NCBI RefSeq assembly: GCF_030542965.1
Contig: NZ_JAUAOA010000003.1
Coordinates: 1 to 64,000, forward strand
Length of the DNA: 64,000 nt
Direction: 5' to 3'
Source: Azotosporobacter soli
Lineage (GTDB): Bacteria; Bacillota; Negativicutes; SG130
Below the pieces are notes generated by a model that saw nothing but the letters and a program-made list of their open reading frames with translations, made no database searches and was not told the origin of the DNA. A program made the translations under genes and the position numbers. Each line of letters begins with the position of its first letter. Position 1 is the stretch's first letter. Positions 28,230 to 37,073 of the stretch are shown one piece after another.

Positions 28230-28259
28230 ATTATACCGCCCCCGGTTCGACAGTGTCAA
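28230..28259 (-). promoter_or_regulatory. Consensus promoter of the S1-tilS-hpt operon
   Basis: TTGACA (28254-28259), 18 bp, TATAAT (28230-28235) on the minus strand, about 45 bp before the S1-domain gene. Confidence 0.85.
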
Positions 28260-28310
28260 TATAAGCAAGACACGTTTTCCGAAGAAACATAATATATAAA
28301 ACGAATGCTT

Positions 28311-28598
28311 TTACTGCTGCTTTTCCCCTTGCATGAACAGCACTTCGCCCGGTTTGGTCAAACCAAGCTGCTCACGTGCTAACTTCTCCACATATTTAGG
28401 TTGCTGCAATAATTCCGCTTCTTCTTTCAAATCCGCATTGCTTTGCTGCAATTGCTGCAATTTAGCCTGCGTCGCGTCGCGCTCAGAGCGAATCGCACTC
28501 AGCTGCATTTGCTGTTCGACGCATAGATAAAGGCTATAGCCCAGCAAAAGAACGCAAAGCAAACGAAACCAGCTAAACCGTTTCCGGCGTTGCTTCAT
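28311..28598 (-). CDS. divIC: Septum formation initiator family protein (FtsB/DivIC)
   Basis: 95 aa from ATG 28598 (ribosome site AAGGTGG). Short basic cytoplasmic N-terminus, one membrane segment (about 10-27), a coiled coil rich in Gln and Leu (about 30-68), then the conserved YVEKLAREQLGLTKPGEV end. Part of the FtsL/DivIB division complex. In related genomes rqcP, yabP and yabQ lie upstream; here the pst region takes that place. Confidence 0.9.
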   Translation of the reverse strand: MKQRRKRFSWFRLLCVLLLGYSLYLCVEQQMQLSAIRSERDATQAKLQQLQQSNADLKEEAELLQQPKYVEKLAREQLGLTKPGEVLFMQGEKQQ

Positions 28599-28665
28599 GG
28601 ATATCCCACCTTCGCATAACATAACCAACTGTCATATCATTCGCCGGGCAAAAGCGGAATTCCTG

Positions 28666-29511
28666 CTATTGGTGTTGCGCCAACTGGCGTTCCCACAAGC
28701 GAACCAATAAATTAAAAGCCAAAATCCCCGCAATCAGCAAAGCCCCGACGCCATTCGCGACGTCCATCCTGTCAGGCACAAGACCAATCGCCATGACATA
28801 CCACATATGCACGGCCAACGTTTCGCCGCCAGCCATGACATTGAAATCCGGCATATGCCTTGAGACGGTCGTCCCCGCGGTAAAAATCAGAATCGCCGTT
28901 TCGCCGATCGCACGCCCTGCCGTGAGGGTCACGCCGGTCAAGATGCCGCTTAACGCATTCGGCAGTACGACGCGCCAGATTGTTTGCAGTTTCGTTGCGC
29001 CTAAGGCCAGGCTGGCCTCCCTGTATGACTGCGGCACCGTTTTGATCGCTTCTTCCGTAACGCGCACCAAGACAGGTAAATTCAATAAGGTAAGCGTAAG
29101 GGCTCCGCCAATGATGCTGAAACCAAGCCCCAGCCAATTCACAAAAAGAATCATGCCAAACAAACCAAGGACAATAGAAGGAACCGTCGCCAAACTTTCG
29201 GTGCTAAGGCGTATCGCTTTCGTCAGCCAGGTATCCGGCGCATATTCAGCCAGGTAAATGCCGGCGCCGATTGCCGCTGGCAAGGAAAAGCCCATCGAGA
29301 GCAATAAGATATAGAGTGAATTGAATAACTGCGCGCCGACACCGCCTCCGGCGCTAATGTCGCTGGAACGACCGGTAATAAATTCCCAGCTGAGTACCGG
29401 CAGCCCTTTCCATAGCATATAACCAAGAAAAGCCGCTAAGATCGCAATAATCATAAATCCCGCCAACCATAATATCATCGTGGCCAGTTTGTCATATACC
29501 GCCGCTTTCAT
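28666..29511 (-). CDS. pstA: Phosphate ABC transporter permease PstA
   Basis: 281 aa from ATG 29511 (ribosome site AAGGAAGG), overlapping pstC by 4 nt. Six membrane segments; the cytoplasmic EAA loop reads YREASLALGATKLQTIWRVVLPNALSGILTG. The frame opens earlier inside pstC without support. With PstC it forms the membrane channel of the high-affinity phosphate importer. Its ATPase gene pstB is not next to it but 8 kb away. Confidence 0.96.
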   Translation of the reverse strand: MKAAVYDKLATMILWLAGFMIIAILAAFLGYMLWKGLPVLSWEFITGRSSDISAGGGVGAQLFNSLYILLLSMGFSLPAAIGAGIYLAEYAPDTWLTKAIRLSTESLATVPSIVLGLFGMILFVNWLGLGFSIIGGALTLTLLNLPVLVRVTEEAIKTVPQSYREASLALGATKLQTIWRVVLPNALSGILTGVTLTAGRAIGETAILIFTAGTTVSRHMPDFNVMAGGETLAVHMWYVMAIGLVPDRMDVANGVGALLIAGILAFNLLVRLWERQLAQHQ

Positions 29512-30446
29512 ACTGCCACCTTCCTTTCGCCCAAACGACGAATCGCAAGAATCAATACCAGCGACATCACCAATAAAACCAGCGCCATCATAAATAAGGA
29601 GTTGCCCCATGGCGTACCAAAGGGAGTGTTGCCCATCTCTACGACAATCTCACTCGGCAGCGTCGATGTCGGTTGAAAAAGGCCCGCAACGAGTTGCGGC
29701 GTATTGCCAATCACCATCTGCACGGCCATCGTTTCGCCGACTGCCCGCGCCATACCAAGGACAATCGCCGTCAAGATTCCCGGACGCGCCGCTGGCAGCA
29801 GGACGTGCCAAATCGTCTGCCAGCGCGTAGCGCCAAGCGCCAGGCTGGCTTCTTCCAAACTAGCCGGTACCGAACGTACCGCATCCTCTGAAATACTGAT
29901 CACGGTCGGCAATATCATAACGCCGAGAATAATGCCGGCCGCCAGCAAGCCAAAGCCCGTACTGACGCCAAACGTTTCACGAATCCACGGCACCAAGATT
30001 GTAATACCGATAAAACCATAAACGACAGAAGGTACAGCCACATAAAGATCCGTCGCCGGGCGCAAGATGTCACGCGCCCATTTCGGCGAAACTTTCGCCA
30101 TAAAGATCGCGCCCAACAAGCCGAGCGGCCCACCCAAAAGAACGGCTAGCAGCGTTACCGCAAGCGAACCGGCAATAAAGCTGAGTGCGCCAAATTGTCC
30201 GGCCATCGGATCCCAACGCGCGGAAAAGAAAAATTCCAACGGACTGACCGTACTGAAGGTCTGCAAACCCTGTTGTCCGATAAAAACGATAATTGACAAA
30301 ACAATCACCGTCAGCAACATGGCACAAGCCAAAAATAAATATCTCACGTAACGATCCGCCATTAATTTTCGTGCATGCAAAGACTGTTTCGCAGCCATCG
30401 CCTTGTTCTCCTTTGCCAACATTGCGTTTTCACAATACGATTCCAT
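29508..30446 (-). CDS. pstC: Phosphate ABC transporter permease PstC
   Basis: 312 aa from ATG 30446, 7 nt after AGGAG; the ATG two codons earlier is too near. Six membrane segments and the EAA loop LEEASLALGATRWQTIWHVLLPAARPGI. Its own Pho-box promoter lies just upstream, after the terminator of pstS. Confidence 0.96.
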   Translation of the reverse strand: MESYCENAMLAKENKAMAAKQSLHARKLMADRYVRYLFLACAMLLTVIVLSIIVFIGQQGLQTFSTVSPLEFFFSARWDPMAGQFGALSFIAGSLAVTLLAVLLGGPLGLLGAIFMAKVSPKWARDILRPATDLYVAVPSVVYGFIGITILVPWIRETFGVSTGFGLLAAGIILGVMILPTVISISEDAVRSVPASLEEASLALGATRWQTIWHVLLPAARPGILTAIVLGMARAVGETMAVQMVIGNTPQLVAGLFQPTSTLPSEIVVEMGNTPFGTPWGNSLFMMALVLLVMSLVLILAIRRLGERKVAV

Positions 30447-30481
30447 CTTCATTCTCCTTTGCCCCTCTTCCTCTTGCTTTC

Positions 30482-30536
30482 ATTATAGACTTTCGTCCCG
30501 CCGTTCACGTTAACGGCATGTTACGTTTTTGTTAAG
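30482..30536 (-). promoter_or_regulatory. Pho box and -10 of pstCA
   Basis: On the minus strand three repeats CTTAAC (30531-30536), CGTAAC (30520-30525) and GTTAAC (30509-30514) stand exactly 11 bp apart. After 21 bp comes TATAAT (30482-30487). There is no good -35, as expected for a promoter that needs PhoP. The same pattern recurs before pstS, pstB and the EAL-GGDEF gene. Confidence 0.88.
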
Positions 30537-30542
30537 AAAAAA

Positions 30543-30566
30543 GACCATGCCGCTAGCGGCATGGTC
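30543..30566 (-). terminator. Terminator between pstS and pstC
   Basis: A perfect 24-bp palindrome (GACCATGCCGCT and its complement) is followed on the minus strand by TTTTTTCTT. It would keep pstS message more abundant than pstCA, as is usual for binding proteins. Confidence 0.92.
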
Positions 30567-30582
30567 AAGGCCAAACACTCTT

Positions 30583-31440
30583 TTATTTTTTCATCTTCGT
30601 CATCGGAACGAAACCGTTCTTTTCCGCATAACTATTTTGGAATTCGGCGCTGGTGACATAATCGATGAACGCCTTCACTGCACCGGTCGCTTCGCCTTTG
30701 GTGTACATACGTCCGAAACTGTATACCGGATAGGTTCCATTGGCAACATTGTCGATTGAATACTTCACGCCGTTATAGGAAATCGCTTTGATCGACTGAT
30801 CAACATACGCAGCGTCGACATAACCGATCGCACCAGGCGTACTGGCAATCGCAGCACGAACCGCGCCGTTGGAGTCTTGAATTACCGCATTATCAGTAAA
30901 GTTAGCGCCGTTCAAGACGACCTGTTCAATCGTACTACGCGAACCGGATGATTTGGCCCGGTGAATAATTGTGATTTTCTGATCTTTGCCGCCAATATCT
31001 TTCCAGTTCGTGATTTTACCGCTAAAAATATCAACCGCTTGCTGCTGCGTCAGATTATCGACATTCACATCCGGGTTTGCTATGAATACGAACGGAATTC
31101 CAACTAATTTGTACTCGACCAAGCCCTTGTCTTTCAAGGTGTCCTGCAACGCCACATCAGAATTGCCAATGTTTACTGCACCAGCTGCAACTTGATTTTG
31201 TCCGGTAAACGAACCACCACCAGAAATATTGACCGTCACCTTGCTGAACTTTTTCTGAAATTCTTCCTGACCAGGCTTCAATAAGGGCAGCAATGCTGTC
31301 GAACCGGCCGCCGTCACTGTACCGGATACTTCTTGACTAGCCGCTTTTTCTTCCTTGTTTGCACCACATCCGGCCGCAAATACAGCCGTCAACGTCATCA
31401 AGGCTCCCACTGCGACAATCTTCTTCCACGATTTAACCAT
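30583..31440 (-). CDS. pstS: Phosphate-binding lipoprotein PstS
   Basis: 285 aa from ATG 31440 (ribosome site AAGGAGG). Signal peptide with lipobox FAAGC (Cys25), then the mature binding protein with the phosphate-contact segments AGSTALLPL, GGGSFTGQNQVAAGAVNIGNSD and RAKSSGSRSTIE. Captures phosphate outside the inner membrane and hands it to PstCA. It is preceded by a Pho box. Confidence 0.96.
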   Translation of the reverse strand: MVKSWKKIVAVGALMTLTAVFAAGCGANKEEKAASQEVSGTVTAAGSTALLPLLKPGQEEFQKKFSKVTVNISGGGSFTGQNQVAAGAVNIGNSDVALQDTLKDKGLVEYKLVGIPFVFIANPDVNVDNLTQQQAVDIFSGKITNWKDIGGKDQKITIIHRAKSSGSRSTIEQVVLNGANFTDNAVIQDSNGAVRAAIASTPGAIGYVDAAYVDQSIKAISYNGVKYSIDNVANGTYPVYSFGRMYTKGEATGAVKAFIDYVTSAEFQNSYAEKNGFVPMTKMKK

Positions 31441-31482
31441 TTGAACATCCTCCTTATGATTGCAACTCATTCATCTGTTCCT

Positions 31483-31537
31483 AGTATAACGCGCTGCTCG
31501 GCAGCATATGTTACGCCATTGTTAGGATTTGGTTAAT
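31483..31537 (-). promoter_or_regulatory. Pho box and -10 of pstS
   Basis: Repeats ATTAAC (31532-31537), CCTAAC (31521-31526) and CGTAAC (31510-31515) at 11-bp period on the minus strand, then 21 bp, then TATACT (31483-31488). Confidence 0.88.
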
Positions 31538-31542
31538 TTCGT

Positions 31543-33291
31543 TCAACCGACTTGGTAGCAGCTGCGCCAGTCGAGCTTGCACTTTTTTTTGATGCGGCCC
31601 GCCCTTTCGGCCAAATCCACCAAATTGGCGGGCCACTGCTTTCCCCCATCCACCACTGCAATCGACAAAGACACCAACGGAAAGCGTTCCACCATGCCGT
31701 GTCGATTCGTCGCTGTGATATAACCGTTTGCGCGATCATCGACATTGAAAAACTGTTGCACTTGGATATCAAAGTCTACTATGATTCGCTGGCATACCCT
31801 TTCCGCTTCCGTTCGGTCCGTCACGGCAATAAAATCGTCACCGCCGATGTGCCCGACAAAACCACGCCCGCATGTGCCTTCCTTCACCTGCAGTTCAATG
31901 ATCCTGCTGACCATACACAACAATTGATCGCCGCGTTCAAAACCGTACGTGTCGTTATACGCCTTAAAATTGTCTAGATCAAAATAGAGAGCCGCAAACG
32001 GCTGCGTGCCGATTAACATCTGCTTTAACTTTTGTTCAATCAGCAGATTACCGGGCAACCCAGTCAACGGGTTGGCATGCTTTGCACGCGCAATTTCCAG
32101 TTGCGTCGTTTTTTCCAGCAGTCTTTTCACCGTCGTGATGCCCCAATAGTATCCGTCTTTGGTGATGATAATGTAGTCATACAAACTTTCTTCCGCACGT
32201 GAAGTCGCAAAAGTGGATACCTTTTCTAGCGGCGTATCATATTCGACCACCAGGGAGTGGCGATCCATCATCAAACTTACCGGACGGTTTCCGTACACCG
32301 CCAAGCCATATTGCGTCGCCAGATAACCGAGAAACTTGTTTTTCATCAAAAGCCCCGTCGGCCGTCCGCCTTCGGCCACTACCGCCCCAAGCAGCATCGG
32401 CATCGCCTCGAATGCCGCCGCCAATTCCCGCCCCGTCATTTGCGGCTCTATCGCTTCATCACGCCTGGCTATTTCGCCGATCGGTATTGTCATCGCGGTA
32501 TGAAAACTTTCCTGCTGCTTGCGACGATACATTTCGCAAATATTATTCCGCATTTTTTCTTCAATATCGGAAAAACCAATCTGCGGTCGTTTTAGCAAAT
32601 AACCTTGCCCATACGATACGCCGATTGAAATCAGAGCCTTTAACTCTTCAAACGTCTCAATGCCTTCGGCAATGACCTTCATATTGGCTACTTGCGCAAA
32701 ATCACAAATTGAACGGAGCAGCGCCTGACGCAGGGAGTCTTTGTCTACATCGCGAACCAGCCCCATATCAATTTTAATAAATTGCGGCCGGGTTTCCGCC
32801 AGCATCATCAGGCCAGAACAACCGGCGCCCGCATCATCAATTGCAATTTGGTATCCTTGGCTGCGGTAATTTTCCAACACACGACGAAAATGGCGGTAAT
32901 CCTCGACTGCCGTCCGCTCCGTTATTTCAAAGACGATGCAACTGGCCGATATTTGCTGCTGCTTCAAAAGCTCTGACGTCAATCCTTTTTCAAAACGGGA
33001 ATCTTTAATGCTGTTCGGATCAACATTGATAAACATCAGACAGGACGCAGGCAATTCCTTCGCCTGTTCCAGCGCTTTACCCCGGCAGAGAAGCTCAAGT
33101 TCCCACAACTTACCGCATTGTTCTGCTTCGCCAAACAACAAGTCCGGACGTTCCAGCCTTGAGCCTGCCGGCCCGCGACTTAGCGCTTCGTATCCCATAA
33201 CGACGCCGCTTTCCAGTGATACAATCGGCTGCAGCACGGTTCGGATTTGCTGTTTTGTTATAATTTCTTCTAATTCGGTATGTGTATCCAT
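31543..33291 (-). CDS. EAL-CBS-GGDEF protein (cyclic-di-GMP turnover), Pho-box controlled
   Basis: 582 aa from ATG 33291 (ribosome site CTGGAGGCG). No membrane segment. EAL domain (about 10-245) with GYEALSRGP, INVDPN, FEITERT, KIDMGLVRD and EGIET, so the metal ligands of a phosphodiesterase appear present; the usual DDFG-GYS loop is DDAGAGCS. A middle part (about 265-400) resembles a CBS pair. The C-terminal GGDEF domain (about 415-575) has GGDDF in place of GGDEF, still compatible with catalysis or GTP binding. Family members with this order are often phosphodiesterases. It ends 6 bp before the pstS Pho box. Confidence 0.9.
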   Translation of the reverse strand: MDTHTELEEIITKQQIRTVLQPIVSLESGVVMGYEALSRGPAGSRLERPDLLFGEAEQCGKLWELELLCRGKALEQAKELPASCLMFINVDPNSIKDSRFEKGLTSELLKQQQISASCIVFEITERTAVEDYRHFRRVLENYRSQGYQIAIDDAGAGCSGLMMLAETRPQFIKIDMGLVRDVDKDSLRQALLRSICDFAQVANMKVIAEGIETFEELKALISIGVSYGQGYLLKRPQIGFSDIEEKMRNNICEMYRRKQQESFHTAMTIPIGEIARRDEAIEPQMTGRELAAAFEAMPMLLGAVVAEGGRPTGLLMKNKFLGYLATQYGLAVYGNRPVSLMMDRHSLVVEYDTPLEKVSTFATSRAEESLYDYIIITKDGYYWGITTVKRLLEKTTQLEIARAKHANPLTGLPGNLLIEQKLKQMLIGTQPFAALYFDLDNFKAYNDTYGFERGDQLLCMVSRIIELQVKEGTCGRGFVGHIGGDDFIAVTDRTEAERVCQRIIVDFDIQVQQFFNVDDRANGYITATNRHGMVERFPLVSLSIAVVDGGKQWPANLVDLAERAGRIKKKCKLDWRSCYQVG

Positions 33292-33337
33292 TTTCGCCTC
33301 CAGAAGCCACACTTCATCTTCCTATCCACTTTAATAC

Positions 33338-33392
33338 ACCATACTACATGCCCGCGCCGTTTTTGTTAGCGTTGCATTAAAATTGCGTTAAC
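33338..33392 (-). promoter_or_regulatory. Pho box between the EAL-GGDEF gene and phoR
   Basis: On the minus strand GTTAAC (33387-33392), TTTAAT (33376-33381) and GCTAAC (33365-33370) stand 11 bp apart. A -10 may be TATGGT at 33338-33343 (21 bp away, the same spacing as the pst boxes) or TAGTAT at 33341-33346 (18 bp). Read on the plus strand the repeats fit less well, so the box points to the EAL-GGDEF gene, though it may also affect phoR. Confidence 0.75.
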
Positions 33393-33474
33393 GCAACTTG
33401 CTGACAGGTCTTGTCTGCCGCAAGAGCGAATAAACTAATTATATTCGCTGCACTAGTGCATCAAGGAGGTTGCT

Positions 33475-35280
33475 ATGGCTCACTTATCGATTCGGAACCG
33501 CCTATTAAGCGTGTTTCTCGTGCTTATCACTCTGACAATTGCCGCATTAGGCAGTTATTTTCTTTGGTATTTTCATCGTTATAACATCTCAAATCTTACG
33601 ACGCATCTGGTAACACACGCCCATATCACAGAACAATTCGTCCGCGAATATCTCGGCGGCATCTATGACCGCCATAGCCTGGATAATAAAATCAAGGAAA
33701 TCTCCACCAGTACAGCCATCCGCATCACCGTCATCGAGACAGACGGCACCGTATTGGCCGATTCCTGGGAAAATCCAAGCAGCATGGATAATCATCGCAC
33801 TCGCCCGGAAGTCAGCTCAGCGCTAACCGGTCACCAGGACACCGCGACGCGTTACAGCAGCACACTGCAGCAAAATGCTTTGTATGTGGCCGTTCCTGTT
33901 TTTGATGCAACCAATCAGATTCGCGGCGTCGTACGTGTGTCAAGCACCTTGACCGCAGTCGATGCCGGATTTGCCGAGATACGCTCCGCTATTTTCACAG
34001 CGCTCTTTTTAACGCTCTGTCTGGCTAGTCTGATCAGCCTCCGTCTTGCCCGCCAATTCACGGCGCCGCTGGAATCGATGACCCGGCTGGCAAAAGAGAT
34101 CGGCGCCGGCCACCTCGAGCAGCGCCTTCACATTCGCACCGGCGACGAATTGGAAGTTCTTGCGCATACGCTAAACAACTTGGCCTCAAACCTAGACGAC
34201 ACTTTGGCGGAGATCAAAGAAGAAAAGTCTAAACTGGAATTGATCCTTTCACACATGGATAACGGCCTTTTCCTGCTGGATCGCCAGGGGCGCATTACCA
34301 ACGCCAATCGGAAAGCCAAAGAATTATTCAACCTTAAAGCCAGCATGCTCGGCCAACACAATTTGACCGTGCTTGGTTACAATCAATTCGACGTCGCACT
34401 GCGCAAGGTCGTCGCGGAGCATTGCTCCTTGACGCTTGATCTGCGAACCAGCGCCAAAGACGCGAATCGCTTTTTCCAAATCTTCCTCGGCCCGATCGAG
34501 TCGGAAAAAGGCGTTCAGGCGGTTCTGGCCGTTTTTCATGACATCACGGCTCTGAAAGAGTTGCAGGAGCGCCAAGCGGAATTCATCAACAATGCTTCCC
34601 ACGAATTGGCCACGCCGCTTACTTCGATTAAAGGTTTCGCCGAAACGCTGCTCAGCGACGATCCGATCGATGCCGCCTTGCAGCAAAAATTTGTCCGTAT
34701 TATCTTTAGTGAAGCGGAACGCATGCAACGCCTTGTTCAGGATTTGCTCCAGCTGGCACGCCTGCAACCCGAGGAATACCGCAAGCAGGTTTCCTTTCAA
34801 AATATTGAAATGACCGACTTATTGCACGAAGTCATTCAAGAATTTGCGCCCCGCTTTGCTAAAAAGGAGCTTCACTTCAGCAGCAATTGCGCAGAAGTTT
34901 CACCGTCTCCTGTTTGGGGACACGGCGATTATTTAAAACAGGTTTTGATCAACCTGCTTGATAACGCCTGCAAATACACCCCTTCCGGCGGACGGCTAAC
35001 GCTTCATTGCAGTCAGGCCAATGAGCGCCTCTACATCGCACTAAAAGACAGCGGCATCGGCATTCAACAGCAACATTTGCCGCTCTTGCTTGACCGTTTC
35101 TATCGCGTCGACAAGAGCCGTTCCCGCCAGGAAGGCGGCACGGGCCTTGGCCTGTCGATTGTGAAATTCATCCTGGACTTGCACGACGGTACAATCGACT
35201 TCGTCAGCAAACCGGATGAAGGCACGACTGTCACAATCAGTCTGCCTTTGGCAACAAAGCAAGATCATACTGCTATTTAG
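33475..35280 (+). CDS. phoR: Sensor histidine kinase PhoR
   Basis: 601 aa, inner membrane. Two membrane segments (about 12-32 and 168-190) enclose an extracytoplasmic sensor; then HAMP (to about 245), a PAS domain (about 255-360), HisKA with phospho-His376 in NASHELATPLTSIKGF, and the ATPase domain with NLLDNACKYTP (N box) and GTGLGLSI (G2 box). The PhoR-like order and pst neighbours assign it to phosphate sensing. The usual Arg in HELRTPL is Ala here. Unusually it is divergent from, and about 4 kb apart from, the phoP gene. Ribosome site AAGGAGG. Confidence 0.9.
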   Translation: MAHLSIRNRLLSVFLVLITLTIAALGSYFLWYFHRYNISNLTTHLVTHAHITEQFVREYLGGIYDRHSLDNKIKEISTSTAIRITVIETDGTVLADSWENPSSMDNHRTRPEVSSALTGHQDTATRYSSTLQQNALYVAVPVFDATNQIRGVVRVSSTLTAVDAGFAEIRSAIFTALFLTLCLASLISLRLARQFTAPLESMTRLAKEIGAGHLEQRLHIRTGDELEVLAHTLNNLASNLDDTLAEIKEEKSKLELILSHMDNGLFLLDRQGRITNANRKAKELFNLKASMLGQHNLTVLGYNQFDVALRKVVAEHCSLTLDLRTSAKDANRFFQIFLGPIESEKGVQAVLAVFHDITALKELQERQAEFINNASHELATPLTSIKGFAETLLSDDPIDAALQQKFVRIIFSEAERMQRLVQDLLQLARLQPEEYRKQVSFQNIEMTDLLHEVIQEFAPRFAKKELHFSSNCAEVSPSPVWGHGDYLKQVLINLLDNACKYTPSGGRLTLHCSQANERLYIALKDSGIGIQQQHLPLLLDRFYRVDKSRSRQEGGTGLGLSIVKFILDLHDGTIDFVSKPDEGTTVTISLPLATKQDHTAI

Positions 35281-35292
35281 GAGGACATCATT

Positions 35293-36159
35293 ATGCCAAG
35301 CACTCACAAACGCGAAAGTCGCAAACATCTATTTCTCCGCTACTGTTTTCTTCAACTCGGTTCGATCCTGGCCGCCGCCGGTCTTGAATTTTTTCTGATT
35401 CCAAATCAGGTCATCGACGGCGGCGTGGTCGGCATTTCGATCATGTTGAGCTATCTTTTCCACCAACCGCTCAGTCTCTTTCTGCTGATCCTGAATCTTC
35501 CGTTTCTCTATCTTGGCTACAAACAAATCGGCATCTCTTTTGCCCTATCGACGCTCTTTTCGGTCATCAGCCTCTCGTATTGGGTCGCTGTCTTTCATCC
35601 GATTCCCGGACTTACGACGGATCTTTTTCTTGCCACGGTTTTTGGCGGCATCATTCTTGGCATCGGTGTCGGTTTGATCATTCGCTACGGCGGATCGCTG
35701 GACGGAACAGAGATCGTCGCCATTTTACTCGACAAACGCACCGGCTTTTCCGTCGGTGAAACGATACTCTTCATGAACCTGTTCATCTTGGCCAGCGCCG
35801 GCCTTGTCTTCGGCTGGGACAAGGCTATGTATTCACTGGTCGCTTATTTCATCGCCTTTAAGGTCATTGACGTTACGATCGAAGGTCTTGATGAGTCAAA
35901 GGGCGTTATGATCGTTACCGACGAACCAGAAGAAATCGCCGCTGCATTGATGGATCGCCTGGGACGCGGCGTCACCATCCTGCATGGTCAAGGCGGCTAT
36001 AGCGGTGAGGCAAAAGAAGTATTGTATTCCGTCGTCACCCGCTTGGAAGTGGCTAAATTAAAATCAATCATTCACGAAAAAGACCCTTCCGCCTTCGTTA
36101 CCATTCATGAAGTCCACGAAGTCCTCGGCGGGCGGGTGAAAAAGAAAGCCATCCATTAG
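35293..36159 (+). CDS. YitT family membrane protein (DUF161-DUF2179)
   Basis: 288 aa. Five or so membrane segments (residues 15-175) followed by a cytoplasmic DUF2179 domain of about 85 residues (GVMIVTDEPEEIAAALMDRLGRGVTILHGQGGYSGE-type). The GLEFFLIPNQVIDGGVVGIS start is typical of YitT. Function is not settled in the family. It follows phoR by 12 bp with ribosome site TTTAGGAGG, so the two form an operon. Confidence 0.9.
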   Translation: MPSTHKRESRKHLFLRYCFLQLGSILAAAGLEFFLIPNQVIDGGVVGISIMLSYLFHQPLSLFLLILNLPFLYLGYKQIGISFALSTLFSVISLSYWVAVFHPIPGLTTDLFLATVFGGIILGIGVGLIIRYGGSLDGTEIVAILLDKRTGFSVGETILFMNLFILASAGLVFGWDKAMYSLVAYFIAFKVIDVTIEGLDESKGVMIVTDEPEEIAAALMDRLGRGVTILHGQGGYSGEAKEVLYSVVTRLEVAKLKSIIHEKDPSAFVTIHEVHEVLGGRVKKKAIH

Positions 36160-36195
36160 AAAAGAGCGGACTTGCTATGGCAAGTCCGCTCTTTT
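36160..36195. terminator. Bidirectional terminator between yitT and the HAD gene
   Basis: A perfect 16-bp stem AAAAGAGCGGACTTGC (36160-36175) with its complement (36180-36195). The A and T ends let it serve both convergent genes. Confidence 0.92.
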
Positions 36196-36215
36196 CCCTT
36201 AAGGGTAATGCGACG

Positions 36216-36923
36216 CTAGAGTATTCGCTCCAAGAGCAGCGGCAATTCCTGGCGTGTCGTGACATAGTCGGCCTGAACCGCCAATTGTTTGTCATTAATC
36301 AAGTCGTCTGTCACCAGACACGTTTTAATCCCTAAGCATCCGGCAATCAGATCCTCTTCGACATCATTGCCGACCATTAGGCACTCTTCCGCCCGCCAAC
36401 CCATCCGATCGATAATTTCCTGGTAATAGTCCGGATTCGGTTTACAAAAATGACTGTTTTCATAAACCGTCACCAACGGAAAAGCATAGGATTCTAATCC
36501 TGCCCAGACCAAGCGTTGTTGTGTCGCAAGACGCGGAAAAATCGGATTGGTCGCGATGACGGCTACGCCGCCTCTTTGCAGCACGATTTCTACCGCTTGG
36601 CGGGCTGCGACAGCGGGACGCGTGACCTTACGCAACTGCCAAAAAGCATTTTCATAAAAGTCCATGATCCGTGCAACGACCCGATCTGCCTGTGCGCCAA
36701 GCCCCGCAGTAAAATGCTTCATGAAGACCTCTTCATTGGTAAGTGACGAATCCTTGTCCTTGACCATAAGCGTGGTTGCAGTCAACAACTGCTCTATGAC
36801 GACTTTAGGTTCCATGACTTCCTTGACATGGCTTCCTAAATAATGAAAATAGGTTTTGGCAAACTCCTCATTATTCATCGGCAGTAAGGTTCCGTCCAAA
36901 TCAAATAAAACCTGTTTTATCAT
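36216..36923 (-). CDS. HAD-family hydrolase (phosphatase-like)
   Basis: 235 aa from ATG 36923 (ribosome site AAGGAG). Motif I FDLDGTLLP (nucleophile Asp and the second acid), motif II ATNP, motif III Lys near CKPNPDYY, and motif IV MVGNDVEEDLIAG with the metal Asp. A helical cap domain lies between motifs I and II. Substrate unknown; a small phosphorylated metabolite is likely. It neighbours phosphate genes but has no visible Pho box. Confidence 0.88.
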   Translation of the reverse strand: MIKQVLFDLDGTLLPMNNEEFAKTYFHYLGSHVKEVMEPKVVIEQLLTATTLMVKDKDSSLTNEEVFMKHFTAGLGAQADRVVARIMDFYENAFWQLRKVTRPAVAARQAVEIVLQRGGVAVIATNPIFPRLATQQRLVWAGLESYAFPLVTVYENSHFCKPNPDYYQEIIDRMGWRAEECLMVGNDVEEDLIAGCLGIKTCLVTDDLINDKQLAVQADYVTTRQELPLLLERIL

Positions 36924-37024
36924 CCAAATCTCCTTCATCCAAACGATTCGTACGCTGCTCAGAGACAACGCTTCCTTTTAGAAAAATTCGTCATGCTGAA
37001 CGGATCTTCCTTCCCGTAAAAAAA

Positions 37025-37053
37025 GAGCCTAAGGAAGATCGTTCCCTCGGCTC
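37025..37053 (-). terminator. Terminator of pstB-phoU
   Basis: A 12-bp stem with one mismatch and one wobble (37025-37036 with 37042-37053), followed on the minus strand by TTTTTTTAC. Confidence 0.85.
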
Positions 37054-37073
37054 GCCGTAGCTTTTCCCTATTT

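Noticed and set aside
33365-33392. Pho box reading toward phoR on the plus strand
   Set aside because: The repeats fit NNTAAC poorly in that direction (GTTAGC, ATTAAA, GTTAAC) and no -10 lies about 21 bp downstream; the minus-strand reading fits better, although an effect on phoR is not excluded.
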